From Gonapodya sp. JEL0774 (lineage: Eukaryota > Monoblepharomycota > Monoblepharidomycetes > Monoblepharidales > Gonapodyaceae): a stretch of 64,000 bases of DNA. The stretch covers positions 62,001-126,000 of the forward strand of contig JADIIX010000051.1 in NCBI GenBank assembly GCA_027604505.1, written 5' to 3'. A model generated the notes under the pieces. It was not told the DNA's origin. It saw nothing but the letters and a program-made list of their open reading frames with translations, and did no database searches. Shown one piece after another: positions 33,401 to 44,066 of the stretch. Each line of letters begins with the position of its first letter. The first letter of the stretch is position 1. The position numbers were made by a program, and so were the translations under genes.

Positions 33401-34946
33401 AGCCCACCCTCCCGCGAGCGATTGATAAAGAAGTAATAGCAATACGGTTACTCACCTATGTCCCTCATCTCCACCTGAGGCATCCCGACACATCTTCGCG
33501 TAATTCTCCACTAAAGCAAAGTACTTGCTCTCGATATCACCCGGTGTGATCGATGCGTGGTCAAGGTGATCGGAGAGGGAGATGAACTAGGGTTCGTGCG
33601 GGTGTGTCACATCCGGCAGGCGTTTGCAGAACAAGATGAGAGTCCAAAGCAACGATAAACCACCAACCCAACAATCATTGGCGGCTCCGCGAGACCATGG
33701 GGATACGCAGCTTCCCCAGTGCCACTTCTCCGTCCCAACCTTCCCATCCCAGATCTGTGGAATCACAATCCAACACCGAGCTGCAACTCCACAAAATGCC
33801 ACAAGGGGATACAGCATTGACGAGTGACAGCATACGCATCATACGATAAACTCTCTCTTCAATCTATCTGTCCAACCTTGTCATTCGCCTCAAATCAACT
33901 CACCGCGCCAACCCCACCCATAGCCACCTCCCCATCTGCACACTGCGTTACCTCGGTCAAGACGTTTAGAGCGCTGGAGAGGAACAACGGTATGTGAGCG
34001 GAGCATTGGGAGAAGAGGTGATCGAGGATGGTGAGGGTGGTTTTTACAAAGCTGTACGGTATGGAGATGTGAGAGAAGAAGATGGGGATAAGTTACGAGG
34101 ATGTTACCAAGAGGAATGGGGGAGAGCAAGGTCTGGGTCGTGTTCCTTTGTTCCTGTATTCCTCGGGCTAGATTGTCACGGCTGCGAACCTAACCCAATT
34201 CACGAGCCCGCAGCACCAGGCGTGACTTCATGATTATGTATGCCTTGAAAGATTGACCGAATACGGCTACTCCCATGACACCGGGACTGCGCGCCCGTGA
34301 AAGCCCGTTCAGCAAAGCACCTCAGCACACGCGTCTCGTCCCATCTCAAAACATATCCGCGAAGTCACCGTGAGTCATAAGCACCAGGTGCGGTGGAAGC
34401 TGCGAGCGCGAGAGATTCTGCACGTGCCCGTTCTTTCTCTCCTCATCCACGAAAGACAGAGAGTTTGTCTGGAGGGCTCCATTGGCCTATCACAGCACCC
34501 AGGGAGGGCAAATTTATGGGAGCGGACTCCCTTTGCTTTGGTTGAAGGAATCTCAGTCCGTGATCCATAATGTACCAAGGCGTCCATGCCCATTCCACCA
34601 ATACCACACTGCCTGAGATGTAATAGTTTTCTCACAGTAGATGCAAAGGATGATGTGTTTTTAGGAGAGTGCCCATTGCCATGCAATCCCAGTGGCTGTT
34701 CCGTTCCCCCAAATCCTCCAAACGTCGAACGCACCCCAATCTTCCCGCATAAAGGTCCTTCTTGAGCCTAGCATCCAGGTATACACCAATTTTGACCAAT
34801 TTATGAGGTCTGGAGCTGGCGTAAAAGAGGAGTCTGGAGAGATTCGCCTGGTTCGGCCCTTCCAGTCCTGGAGCCTTCTGATACACCGAGTTGCAAAGTT
34901 TGACGTGGTTAAGATACGGATAGCAACACAGCTCCGTGAGAGACAT
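30444..34946 (-). CDS. EFR3: EFR3-like plasma membrane scaffold of PI 4-kinase
   Basis: A long multi-exon gene. The N-terminus is diagnostic: MSLTELCCYPYLNHVKLC, LLFYASSRPHKLVKIGVYL and LKKDLYAGRLG match the start of EFR3, which recruits phosphatidylinositol 4-kinase (Stt4/PI4KA) to the plasma membrane. The adjacent cysteines near the start are candidate palmitoylation sites. Helical-repeat exons follow: LDHLFSQCSAHIPLFLSSAL at about 34 kb, DIESKYFALVENYAKMC at 33.5 kb, and LSDLDKRSRLSGLKALQSLL at 33.2 kb. A large Ala/Val-rich exon lies at about 32.9-32.15 kb and SDYLRRLHSQALDPRSVASD at about 31.9 kb. The C-terminal third (31.4-30.44 kb) is Ser/Gly/Pro-rich and looks disordered, ending ALARNGRPPLMI. 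Internal exon edges were not all fixed. Long plus-strand frames across 32.1-32.7 kb are its antisense shadow. Confidence 0.8.
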
Positions 34947-35705
34947 GGCTGCGCGGTTGGCAAAGTGGGTAGTTCAAATGCTCAGGACGCGTGTGTGGCT
35001 GCTGTCGTCTGACAATGAGCGAACTGGACGGCAAGAGGTAGCTCGCAAAGAAATCGCGGATAATGCAAGGACGCCAAAGACGAATTGGAATTGAAAGCCG
35101 GTGGTCGCTAATGCAGCTAGCTTAGATTCGCAGATAGCTACATACATACTGGTGCCGCATGTCTCTCTGGACATGACCTCTCAAAATAAATTTGTTCACA
35201 CTTCCATGGTTCACTGACGAGTGCGAATGAAGTGCAGTAGTCTGACAACTATCCAAGTGAATGTTGTCCGTTATGGATCCGCCCTGGTGCATCCTCGTCG
35301 GAATCCATTACTTCCATGGTATACAAAGAACCGCACATCAACGGATGCACTGATACATGGGACTGGTGCCCTCTTCCATACACACCATGACCAATGCCTC
35401 TCCTCTTCATCCCCCTGTAAGTCGATTGCCCGCATCCCACACCACACACCGCTCGTCTATCTGCGACCATCTTCCCACTCTCAGAAGCGCCAAGTTTTCA
35501 TTCAATTCAACGAGATGTGAACAGTCTGCTGCGCAGGACCATTGTAGTTCGCCTGGCACCCTGGGCACGCGACGAGGAGGCCGTTCACAACGGTGCCCCA
35601 GCTGCGACGTGGGTTAGTAGGAGTACGAACATACATACGGAACGGTCCACTCGCACGCGATGGGGGACATGTCGGGAGTGTGCAGTCCTCGGATCACCGG
35701 TGGGA

Positions 35706-35818
35706 AACTCTGCCCGTAGGCCGAGGGGGCTTGACGTTTCACCCGCGCGGCTAAAACCTTGCCCCAAAATGCCGTGATCCCCGCAGGTCCCACAGTGCCG
35801 TTCGCACGCAGTCCTGGA
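35706..35818. repeat. diverged direct repeat, copy 1
   Basis: Blocks of this stretch recur in order about 305 bp downstream. It opens with AACTCTGCCC, has a GGCTTGAC...TTCAC block, and closes with a 34-nt block at 35785-35818 that matches copy 2 at 30 of 34 positions. Confidence 0.7.
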
Positions 35819-36009
35819 AAAGGAGTCAACGGTTCCGTGGGCCAGTGCGAAACTGATAATGCAAACTTCCAGGTCGCTCACGAGCTCAACAAGCGGGCGC
35901 ACGGCTCTCTGCTATGCATTTCCCTTCCGCAGGCAGGGGAGCCTTGCAGGGCCTTGCCATCGGGCGTGTGTCGGTTCTACCGGAATTGTACCGTAGTGGG
36001 CAGCAGAGT

Positions 36010-36125
36010 AACTCTGCCCTGTGGAGCGGGGAGGCTTGACCGTTCACTCATGCGGGGCTAGAGTCTTCCTTTAAAGCAGTGTGAGCCCCGTAGGTCTCAC
36101 AGTGCCGTTCTCGCGCAGCCCTGGA
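36010..36125. repeat. diverged direct repeat, copy 2
   Basis: Second copy of the repeat at 35706-35818, same orientation. Spacing between the outer blocks is 82 nt here and 79 nt in copy 1, so the two are collinear with small indels. No open frame is shared, so it looks non-coding. Confidence 0.7.
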
Positions 36126-36429
36126 GTGTTTGATCCGCGTTGAGTAACAGGAGCGACATCTATCTCCAGGCTAAAGAGGCAACTCACGGGTTCGACAAAG
36201 GCTTGCACGTGGTTGCGTTAGATGGGTTCCGCTTCCGGCGAGAGAAAAGATTAGGCGAATGTTGTGGTCTCGATCGAATGTGGAGGTTTCTAAGTAATTT
36301 GTTTGCGACAGTTTATCCCTGTTGGGAACAGGTGCTGGTGATCGGGCGTGGCATGGACTCAGCATTTGGCCATGAGTTTCCACGTCACTTCTTCACCTTT
36401 TCCCCTTGTGCACTTGTCCACTCACCGCC

Positions 36430-37656
36430 ATGACTTCCCGGATCCCCCGCACCGCCGTGTCTGCAGCGTCTTCGCTTGCTCGCAATCGCGTGCACGAGCA
36501 CTCTCGCTCTCTGCCATCAATCGCGTCGAGATCCTTCCGGTGTTCCTCGTCCCGCCTTCTCCCTGCACCCGATTCCCCTTCAAACGAAACCGCAAAGCCT
36601 TCCGCTGCCGCGCTCGTCGCGCAAATACGAAAAGTAACTCAGAACTCAGTGTCCATCGCCCGTGCTCGGGCTGCGCTCGCCGCCACCGGCAACTCTCTTC
36701 ATGACGCGCTGGCATGGCTCGAGGCAGACGAAGCTCGCTCAGGCGCCGCGCGCGCCGCGAAACTGGCAGGAAGGGAGACGGGTCAGGGTTTGATTTGTGT
36801 GTGCGTGCCGGCCACGGGCGGCATGGGGGCGAAACAGGGGGCGGCCATGGTGGAGGTCAATTGCGAGACCGACTTTGTGGCCCGGAATGCCGTGTTTAGG
36901 GAGGCATGTGCACGCGTTGGGGCTACTGTTGCCGTCATGGGGGCTGTGGGAGGGTTGGAGACGGATTCACCGACCCTGACAACAGAGCCATCGGGTGCAG
37001 TGCCGGGCGTCCGGGACTCGCTTCTCCCCACCCTGCCACTGCCATTCCTCCTGTCCCTCCCAACCCTCCCTCTGCCTAATTTCACTCTTTCTGACGACCC
37101 CTCGACTCTCCTCGACGTCCCACCCCCCATATCTTCCCACATCGCCTCGGCAATCTCCAAACTTGGAGAGAACGTTGTGCTCAGACGCGGCGCCGCACTC
37201 GACACCTCATCATCCACTAGATCAGACCCTTCATCGAAATACTCCCTCGAAATCGCAGGTGCCCACGCCCACTCAGACCTGCCCGTCCACTTCTCTGCTT
37301 CCAACAACTCCGACTCCTCTCCGGGGTCCCCAACCCGCCTCCTCCTCGGCCGCGTCGCCTCCCTCGCCCTCCTCCGCGCATCCTCACCCTCCCTCCCCCG
37401 TTCGCTCGCCGCATCGTCCATGACAGGATCCGATCCCATCACCTCGCTCACATCCTTAGCCGACCGTGTCGCGGGCCACGTCGTGGCGACGGGCGCCGAG
37501 GGGATCGCCGTGGCGCCAATACATGTTCTCCAGCAGGAATTTTTGTACGGGGGTGGCACCGTCGGCGAGGTACTCGAGAATGCCGCCAAGGAGGTCCTCG
37601 GTGAAGGTGGGAAGTTGGACCTAGTTGGCGTGTGGAGGTGGGAGGTTGGTGTTTAA
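36430..37656 (+). CDS. TSF1: mitochondrial translation elongation factor Ts
   Basis: A single exon of 408 aa. EF-Ts regenerates EF-Tu-GTP in mitochondria. The first about 60 residues are rich in Arg, Ser and Ala with few acids (MTSRIPRTAVSAASSLARNR), a typical mitochondrial presequence. The UBA-like N-domain reads SVSIARARAALAATGNSL, then DALAWLEADEA. The core EF-Tu contact motif VNCETDFVARN is exact. A low-complexity Pro/Leu/Ser stretch at about 190-220 follows the core, and a second dimerisation-like half contains GENVVLRRGAAL and ends VGVWRWEVGV. The start is the Met of MTSRIP; the frame is open 8 codons further. No intron was seen. Confidence 0.9.
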   Translation: MTSRIPRTAVSAASSLARNRVHEHSRSLPSIASRSFRCSSSRLLPAPDSPSNETAKPSAAALVAQIRKVTQNSVSIARARAALAATGNSLHDALAWLEADEARSGAARAAKLAGRETGQGLICVCVPATGGMGAKQGAAMVEVNCETDFVARNAVFREACARVGATVAVMGAVGGLETDSPTLTTEPSGAVPGVRDSLLPTLPLPFLLSLPTLPLPNFTLSDDPSTLLDVPPPISSHIASAISKLGENVVLRRGAALDTSSSTRSDPSSKYSLEIAGAHAHSDLPVHFSASNNSDSSPGSPTRLLLGRVASLALLRASSPSLPRSLAASSMTGSDPITSLTSLADRVAGHVVATGAEGIAVAPIHVLQQEFLYGGGTVGEVLENAAKEVLGEGGKLDLVGVWRWEVGV

Positions 37657-38824
37657 AATTGGTCAACTGTTCACTTCTGAACGGCCGCGACAAATTGTGT
37701 ATTTTGTGAGTGGTCATATGGAGGCAACATCTGCCATGGATGCTGGTTCAGCAAACGTTTTCAACAGAAAATCTAGAACACTAGAACAGGACTCAAAAGA
37801 CATGAAGCTCCAAGCATAGGTCGTGTGTGTGCTGTTCCTATCTATTTTTGTGGTTCGTTTGTTGCGAAATTCAGCCGCACAATCCATCCGCAACGACTGT
37901 GAACAACCTTGCTCCCTTCTTCCCACTCCACCATCTCATACTCATCCACCAGTCGCGTTAGGTTATGCCAATCAATAACAAGGTTATGGCGGTCCACAAA
38001 ATGGGTTATGTATTCCGAAAGGAAAGTATTTCCGGGTCAACACGTGATGTTCCGGTCAACCGGAAACCGTGAGAAAACACTCGAATGCAGATCCCTGGTG
38101 AAAGCAGCGGTGGCACGATCAGTTTCACGTCTACTTGAGCACATCCGAGTCATCGCCAGTGTGGAATAGTACTAGGACGAGAGTATGCGGTCACCCGATC
38201 GCTGCTGATAATGCGGCACCTCCAAAGTGCGAGGTCGTCGGCCGGGGCATTGTCACTTGCAGGAACCGTCGCGGACGCTTGACGCTCACCCGATTCAGAA
38301 TTACACAGCTAAGCCTAAAGCAGTCCAGCCAGCAAATACGGTTGAGAAGACTGGTGGTTCACAACAACGCTCCTCACGGCGCGGCCCTGTATGCCAGCTA
38401 CGAGCTCGGCTGAGGTTCCATTAGTTAGCTAATATATCGAGCACATGCGTTAAAAAGCGAAGCAAAGGGAGTACTGAGCATGTGGCATGAGGGCTGCGTC
38501 GGTGTACGGAGCAAGTACGACGATTGATCCGGCCACTGGTGATGCGAGGATTTGAACCCGGGAAAGACCGCTCGACGCGAAACAATCGAAATTTGCTTGT
38601 GAGCATGCTCTGTAACGTTTTCATTTATCAATTGGTTCTTGCGGGCTGTCCATGTCCGTAAGTTACGGAGTCAAACTACTTATTGACAGAAACATTATTG
38701 CTGAAACTCCAATACTAACCATAATGTTGTTTGATATAGGATGGGCTTTGATTGTGAGTTACTCGAAAATGAGGAGAACAATAGGTAACTCCACTTTCTT
38801 GTGCTGTTCCACTTTACATTTAGA
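37657..38824. other. intergenic
   Basis: About 1.2 kb between two plus-strand genes. It shows only short frames without protein-like features. A tRNA-like B-box motif occurs at about 38557-38568 on the minus strand but no tRNA can be folded around it. The rest is presumed 3' end of EF-Ts and promoter of RRP42. Confidence 0.45.
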
Positions 38825-40224
38825 ATGCTACTCTCCCCAGCCGAAATCGGTCAGCATTACCTCTCCATCACGTAAAATATGCATCTCATTCCTGTTTTAC
38901 CGACTTTCCTGTCTTTCCCTCGACGTTTTCTCAGACTATATCATCAAATCTTGCGACCGCAATCTACGAACAGACGGTCGCACTCGCTTCGACCTTCGCC
39001 CCATTCAAATCGAAACTGGCTTTCTAGCTCAAGCTAATGGGTCTTGTCGCGTACGAATGGATGCCACAGATGTGGTGGTGGGGGTGAAGGCCGAGATTGG
39101 CTCAATCGTGCCAGAAAGGTTCGAAGAGACAGGAGAGGGTGGAGAGGACGATGAGGACGATGGCGATGGCGATGCAAGAGGGGTACAGGTCTCAGCTGGG
39201 GCGGTGGCTGAGGATGTATCGGATGGGGCTACAGACAGAGGTCGTGTTGTCTGCGCTGTGGATTGGTGAGAGATCCGATTCTGTCCACATCAAGACCCCA
39301 GATTCACACGACCAACCGTCACAATGCCGTTTCTCTCGGTCTCTCGTCAGTGCACCAAGCGCCGCACCACATCTGACTCCCCAAGCCCTCCAATCCCTCT
39401 CCACGGAGCTTTCCCAGTCTGTCTCCCGACTGCTAAATGGGCCTGGTGGAGGACTGGACCTTAAAAGCTTGTGTATTATTCCGAGAAGGACGTGCTGGAT
39501 TCTTTACGTGGACGCGATGGTGGGTAAACTGGCAAGCCCGGCGGTGATTTTTTGAATGAGTAGAGGGATGAGACATGGTTGAGCACGGCAAAAAGCCTCA
39601 CTGACGAACAAGTATTCCTGGTGAGGTACACGAGCCGAAAGTGTTGTTGCTTCTAACATTGGAGGGCCCCTCGAATATGAATGTGGGCTATGGTACGCAT
39701 GAAGTCTGGAACCACTAATCTGAATCTCATTTCAATTTTTCCGCCATTCCCTCCTTGCTTCCACACGTCTCAAGATCCTCGACTCCTCTGGTCCCCTTCT
39801 GGACCCTCTCCACTTGGGCGTTCGCGCAGCCCTCCTAACGACTCAAATCCCTCACGTCACCGTCGAACGTGTCGGCGCAGGCCCTCTCGACTTTGACTAC
39901 GATGTAACACCAGACCGAACCGTGCCCATTTCCGGCGCGGCCTCTGTCCCCGTTTCTGTGACATTACATAAAATCGGCGGTAGGCTGGTTGCAGACCCGT
40001 CAGCTGTCGAAGAGCCCTGTGCGAGCGCGAGCGTGACGGTGCACGTGGACGCTGCAGGCAAGGTGTGCGGGGTGAGAAAGGGTGGAAAAGGCGGCTTGGA
40101 GGCCGGGATTGTGAAGGAAGCGGTGCGGGAGGCAAGAAAGGTCGGGGTAGGAGTGCTCAAGGGACTTGATAGAATATTGGAAGAAGAGGGGAAGAGGAGT
40201 AAATTGGGTTTCTTTGCAGCATAG
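38825..40224 (+). CDS. RRP42: exosome core subunit Rrp42 / EXOSC7 (RNase PH fold)
   Basis: Four exons (38825-38849, 38935-39265, 39351-39519, 39775-40224) join to 324 aa. It is one of the six RNase-PH-like ring subunits of the RNA exosome, which processes and degrades RNA; eukaryotic ring subunits are usually inactive. The first exon encodes only MLLSPAEI. Exon 2 reads NLRTDGRTRFDLRPIQIET, a family hallmark, then RMDATDVVVGVKAEIG. Exons 3-4 give WILYVDAMILDSSGPLLDPL, HLGVRAALLTTQIPHV and a C-terminal GGKGGLEAGIVKEAVREA helix. An acidic insert (about residues 70-85, EEDDEDDGDGD) is not usual for the family. The last intron is 255 bp. Confidence 0.88.
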
Positions 40225-40419
40225 TGACCATTAGATGCAGTATGCAGAAGCGTCAGAGATGGCAGCCACACACTGTAGTATTTGAATTCAAAAGCTGACA
40301 TTGCTGCTCTTCTTGCTTATGACACTCGACACTGATTTGACCTTCCGAGCATGACTAAATCATCCGTGATCATAAGGTAAAATGGCAAACCAGTGGAAGG
40401 TGGGTTTGTTCGGAGTGCT

Positions 40420-41209
40420 GAGAGTGCGAAGGATGCAATTCAGTTCTTCGAATGGTGTGGTGCCACAAGATTCACGAGCGTTTCCTTGTTCACGAGAGTT
40501 TCCTTGATGTCGAGACACACATTAAGGCACCAATCTGCCCCCTCCCAGTCTGCCACCTCCAGCCCTGGCTGCCATCCCCACCATTTCCCCAAAATACGAA
40601 AAAGCTCTTTCATAGCTTGCTCCTGCCCTCTCAAGTGTTTTTATCCTTCAACCGCTGCTCGAATGGCCATATCACTTCCGGCCGAAACGTCCGCGCCTTT
40701 CTCTATGAGCACTCCACAGTCCTCCTCACTTTACCTCTGGTGGCAGCAGGCACGAGGGCAGAGTTCGCTGCGTCAATCTCCGAGTCGACTTCCACCAACA
40801 GGTGAACAATTACAGATGACCCCTCCACAGCAGCCCTCTTTGCACCTGAGTCCAGATGTCTTTGTTCAATATCACCTAATGCGTATTGGAGAAGGAGTTT
40901 GACAACAGACGTGTGGCCTCCCGGGGTGGCAAAGAGCAAACCTCTGGATGAAAGACCAACTCTACGCGGGACATTCAGGATACATTCAAATACGGCTGCA
41001 TCACCTCGGGATGCCTCACTAGCAAGAGCTTTGGCAGGCGAAGAGAAATAAACCAGGGCTCGCTCACTGACTGACGATGTGAGTAAGAATAGCGCGATCC
41101 ATCGCCGATTGAAGGATGATGAAGGGAGGGCAAGCCGATTTTCAGTTTAAAACACGCCAATGACGAGAATAACTTCGTATGGAAGCTCGAGCAATGGGAA
41201 GTGCGACAT
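40420..41209 (-). pseudogene. ankyrin-repeat gene with F-box-like start, frame-broken
   Basis: A possible start MSHFPLLELPYEVILVIG at 41209 resembles the first helix of an F-box. Ankyrin repeats follow on the minus strand: ALASEASRGDAAVFECIL, LLFATPGGHTSVVKLLLQYA and AVEGSSVIVHLLVEV. At about 40730 the frame breaks: ALVPAATRGK continues as an ankyrin (VLIEKGADVSAGSDM, AIRAAVEG) only after a frame shift, then hits a stop. The shift cannot be explained by an intron because the two parts are only a few bases apart. The gene ends close to the 3' end of TRS33 on the same strand. It may be a decaying paralogue of a larger ankyrin family, or carry a sequencing error. Confidence 0.5.
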
Positions 41210-41261
41210 TAGTTGTATGTTGAGTTTGTGCTGTACATAGCAACAACCACCAAAATGAGAT

Positions 41262-42182
41262 TCATGATTTTGCAATTTTGATATGAAATGTACCTTATAA
41301 ACGCGGAAACTTATGTCAGAAATATGAGCAGCATTGTGTCGATCGTCGACGATTAGCACTTACACTGGGGAATTAACGCAACTTCTGCCCCTACGGCGGC
41401 CGAAATACCAAGATTTGCCATGGCTCCTCGCACTAGACCACAAGGAAAGGCGAGAAACTTCCGGGGTGACTCTGTGAGCAAACGAGAGACAGGCGGCATC
41501 AAGACATTAAAACTACTCACAGGATATGCTCGCCTACTCGCATCTCCTGGGCCCCCCTCGGTGGACATTCTCAACAACCATCGAAAACTGTTGTCAGTGA
41601 GGACGTAAACACCCTGTTTCAGCAGACAAGTACATGTGAGAGCTCTGCTACGACTTCGGTCAGAGTGCGATCTGTTGTACAATGACTCACCTTGTGATTT
41701 GTTTTCAGGTTATCAATTTGTTTACGGAATACAGCGGTCCAAAGATCTTTGCAGATGTACTTGACAATATCGAGTGTGTCCCCGAATCGAGGCCGATCCC
41801 GAGTGAGCCTGGAGTCGCAAATGGGTCACATGGAGAAACAAATGAAATGTTGGATAGAGCAGCGTGGTTAACCAGGTCTGTAATGAGACCCGTACATTTG
41901 CAGTACCATCTCTCTGCTTCGAGACATCTTCCCAGCTCACCGTTCAACGAGCGCCTGACCCACTCGGTACCCCATCATCTCCAGTTTCAAGTAAGCAGCC
42001 TCCCTATCCTGTTCATTGTCCATGGAAAACCCTCTCCCTCTACCATCCGCCGTTGAATCGGGGCCTGGGATCTCTCCCGAGATTCGTCCCCCATGGAAAT
42101 GGTCAACAACTTCAATCATGAGGAAATCGAGGCACGCTTCATTGACGTAGCGCTGATCACTGACGGGGGCGGGGTTAGACAT
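41262..42182 (-). CDS. TRS33: TRAPP complex subunit Trs33 / TRAPPC6
   Basis: Five exons (42182-41941, 41808-41691, 41613-41538, 41471-41364, 41293-41262) join to 191 aa. Trs33 is a Bet3-family core subunit of TRAPP, a tether and Rab exchange factor for ER-Golgi and Golgi traffic. Seen are [16 protein letters not shown] and [19 protein letters not shown], a spacer longer than usual, then [18 protein letters not shown] and [34 protein letters not shown] and the C-terminus [10 protein letters not shown] complete the family pattern. The last exon is only 32 nt. SED5 and SEC18 in this window work in the same transport steps. Head-to-head with DPH4. Confidence 0.9.
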
Positions 42183-42296
42183 TTATTTATATTATGAATT
42201 TGTTGAGTGATCAAGGCAGGGATTCAGTCTCCTGTTCATACTCGACATATTTTATAGAACATCTCCAAACATTCACGCAGATGGTCAACTGCCCGA
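42183..42296. promoter_or_regulatory. short bidirectional promoter, TRS33/DPH4
   Basis: Only 114 bp separate the two start codons. The stretch is AT-rich near 42183-42200, and both genes must be driven from it or from inside each other's leaders. Confidence 0.5.
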
Positions 42297-42941
42297 ATGG
42301 ACCACTACAAGGTACTCGGCGTTCCTCGTGATACATCACAAGAATCCATCAAGCGGGCTTATATCGCCAAAGCAATCAAGGTGCGTTCGATAGCCTGTCT
42401 TCGAGATGCATTTGGTTGGTCACTTGAATCAACTACCAGCTTCATCCAGACAAGGCTTTTACCAACACCAATCGTGATCCTATCTCCAATGATTCCGCTG
42501 CATTGGACGACGAATTTTTCCGCGTTCAACGAGCTTGGGAGGTCCTTCGTGACCCAGTGGCCAAGACGGTTTACGATGATGAGCTACGCGGTGAGCTGTG
42601 TACGTGTTTTCTTCCAAGTAACCAGCGCTCATCGTATACTTGACCCAGAGAAGGAGGCACGGTCGACACTTGGAGTTGTGAACGAGGAGGTTGACTTGGA
42701 TGCAATGGAATACGACGAAGGTAAGCTTCGATCGGTGAAGAACTGAAATCATCTTATGAGATGTGGGGCTGGGATAATACTGTCATGGCGAGCAGATTCG
42801 TCCATGTTCACGCACCCATGCCGTTGCGGTTCTCACTACTCCATAACCGAGGAGATGCTGGAGCGTGGAGAGGACAGTGTGCAGTGCGGTGGGTGCTCAC
42901 TTCGGATAAAGGTTGCGTACGAACAAGTGGAAGTGGATTAG
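42297..42941 (+). CDS. DPH4: Dph4 / DNAJC24 J-protein for diphthamide synthesis
   Basis: Four exons (42297-42380, 42440-42590, 42649-42720, 42796-42941) join to 150 aa. Dph4 supports the Fe-S enzyme Dph1-Dph2 in the first step of diphthamide formation on elongation factor 2. The J domain starts MDHYKVLGVPRDTSQESIK and has the essential HPD motif in LHPDKAF at the exon 1/2 junction. The C-terminal DPH-type (CSL) zinc finger reads HPCRCGSHYSI and CGGCSLRIKVAY, with all four cysteines. Order and size match the family. Confidence 0.93.
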
Positions 42942-43043
42942 AGACAAAATTGGTTCGTCGATTTGAAAATTCAATATTGCGATTTTGATTACATGCGGAA
43001 GTAGATGCTACTAAACTGTACAAAAGCTTCGAGACAATAATAT

Positions 43044-43937
43044 CTAAAAGACGGGTGCATCAGGTAGTCTCTCGATGGTGTACTTGTGGTTCGAAATGTA
43101 CATGATGGGGATCCCAGGAATCTTTCGGATCCTTCGTTTTAAATCTCTGTCACACGTCGCAACAATGTAGCACTTGTGCTGCATCACCCTCTCCACAAGG
43201 CAGTCGTCCGCGTAGTTCCCCTTGTGCGAGCATGGCAGTTTTTCGAATCGTGGGTCTCGGGCCGTCATGAGCGCAAGTCGGTACTTGGGACCCAGTTTCT
43301 CCAGTTCAGCGAGGACACATTGGGTGACACACGGTATGCACTTGGCATACAGACAATCCATCATCGCTTTCACAATGTCCAGTTTGTTGGAGATCGAGAA
43401 GTTGATGAAGTTTGTGTCAATGAGAACACTGTAAGGAGGAGTGAGGGCGGAGTTGTAATTAAAGAACATGGAAGACGCAACTTGAGGTCTTCAAGGCGGA
43501 AAAGAGAAAGGTTTGTGAGGGTTGGAGTATGATGTCAGAGGCTGGTATCGAGAAACGAAGCTCAAAAAGTCATGTAACATTGAAGACTCACAAGTGTCGT
43601 ACGGTTTCCTTCTCCTTCTTTTCTTCTTCGGCCTTCTTCTTCTCCTGATTATGCTTTCTAAAGGAGTTAGCGGCGATTCACGTTTGTCGCCTTTAGACAG
43701 GATAAGGAACGTAATGTATCGCCGGCAAACTTGAAAGCTCACAATCGCGCATCTTTTGGGCTTATCATCCTCTTGACCTCTGCAAATTTCCTAGTCTTCT
43801 TCGCCTTGCCCTGAAAGTAGAGAAGGCAGGAGGGCCAGCAGCAACAGCGAGATGTCGGGAGAGGTGGGGAAATATTTGGAGAAATTTCAGTAACGCCACA
43901 TCAGCTTAGAGCATGAGTCCGTTGGGGAGCTCACCAT
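43044..43937 (-). CDS. FCF1: Fcf1 / Utp24 PIN-domain nuclease of the small-subunit processome
   Basis: Four exons (43937-43935, 43810-43743, 43657-43592, 43488-43044) join to 193 aa, normal length. Fcf1 cuts pre-rRNA at sites flanking 18S rRNA. The N-terminus [17 protein letters not shown] and a Lys/Glu-rich linker ([12 protein letters not shown]) match the family. The PIN domain has [57 protein letters not shown] and the C-terminal GIPIMYI. The acidic residues in DTNF, AELE and TCDRDL form the metal site. The first exon appears to consist of the ATG alone, spliced to GGC at 43810. Head-to-head with the DAP1-like gene. Confidence 0.92.
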
Positions 43938-44066
43938 CGTTCCGTATTAATGTGCTTCTGGTGAGGTCGAATGGTAAGAGAAACTTTTTGCCGGTTCAGC
44001 CGCCGGCTTACACCGTCTCATTCCCAACCACTTCCACAACCCATCCCAGGACATCCGTTTCGACAA

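Larger units (their letters stand above)
34947..36429. other. gene-poor interval
   Basis: About 1.5 kb between the EFR3 start and EF-Ts with no credible coding frame. It contains the promoters of both genes and a diverged direct repeat (listed separately). No tRNA or transposon signature was recognised. Confidence 0.5.

Noticed and set aside
36783-37589. 268-codon minus-strand frame
   Set aside because: It lies wholly antisense to EF-Ts, whose family motifs are exact. Its composition (Arg/Pro/Ser-rich) is that of a shadow frame in GC-rich coding DNA.
38500-38610. tRNA-like B box (GGTTCAAATCC) on the minus strand
   Set aside because: The T stem pairs poorly (one mismatch and one wobble in five), and no matching acceptor or D arm lies upstream at the right distance. 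At most it is a tRNA-derived relic.
43560-43735. hydrophobic plus-strand frame (Leu/Phe-rich) considered as a small membrane protein
   Set aside because: It is the antisense of the Lys/Glu-rich linker exon of FCF1, which necessarily reads as Phe/Leu on the other strand.
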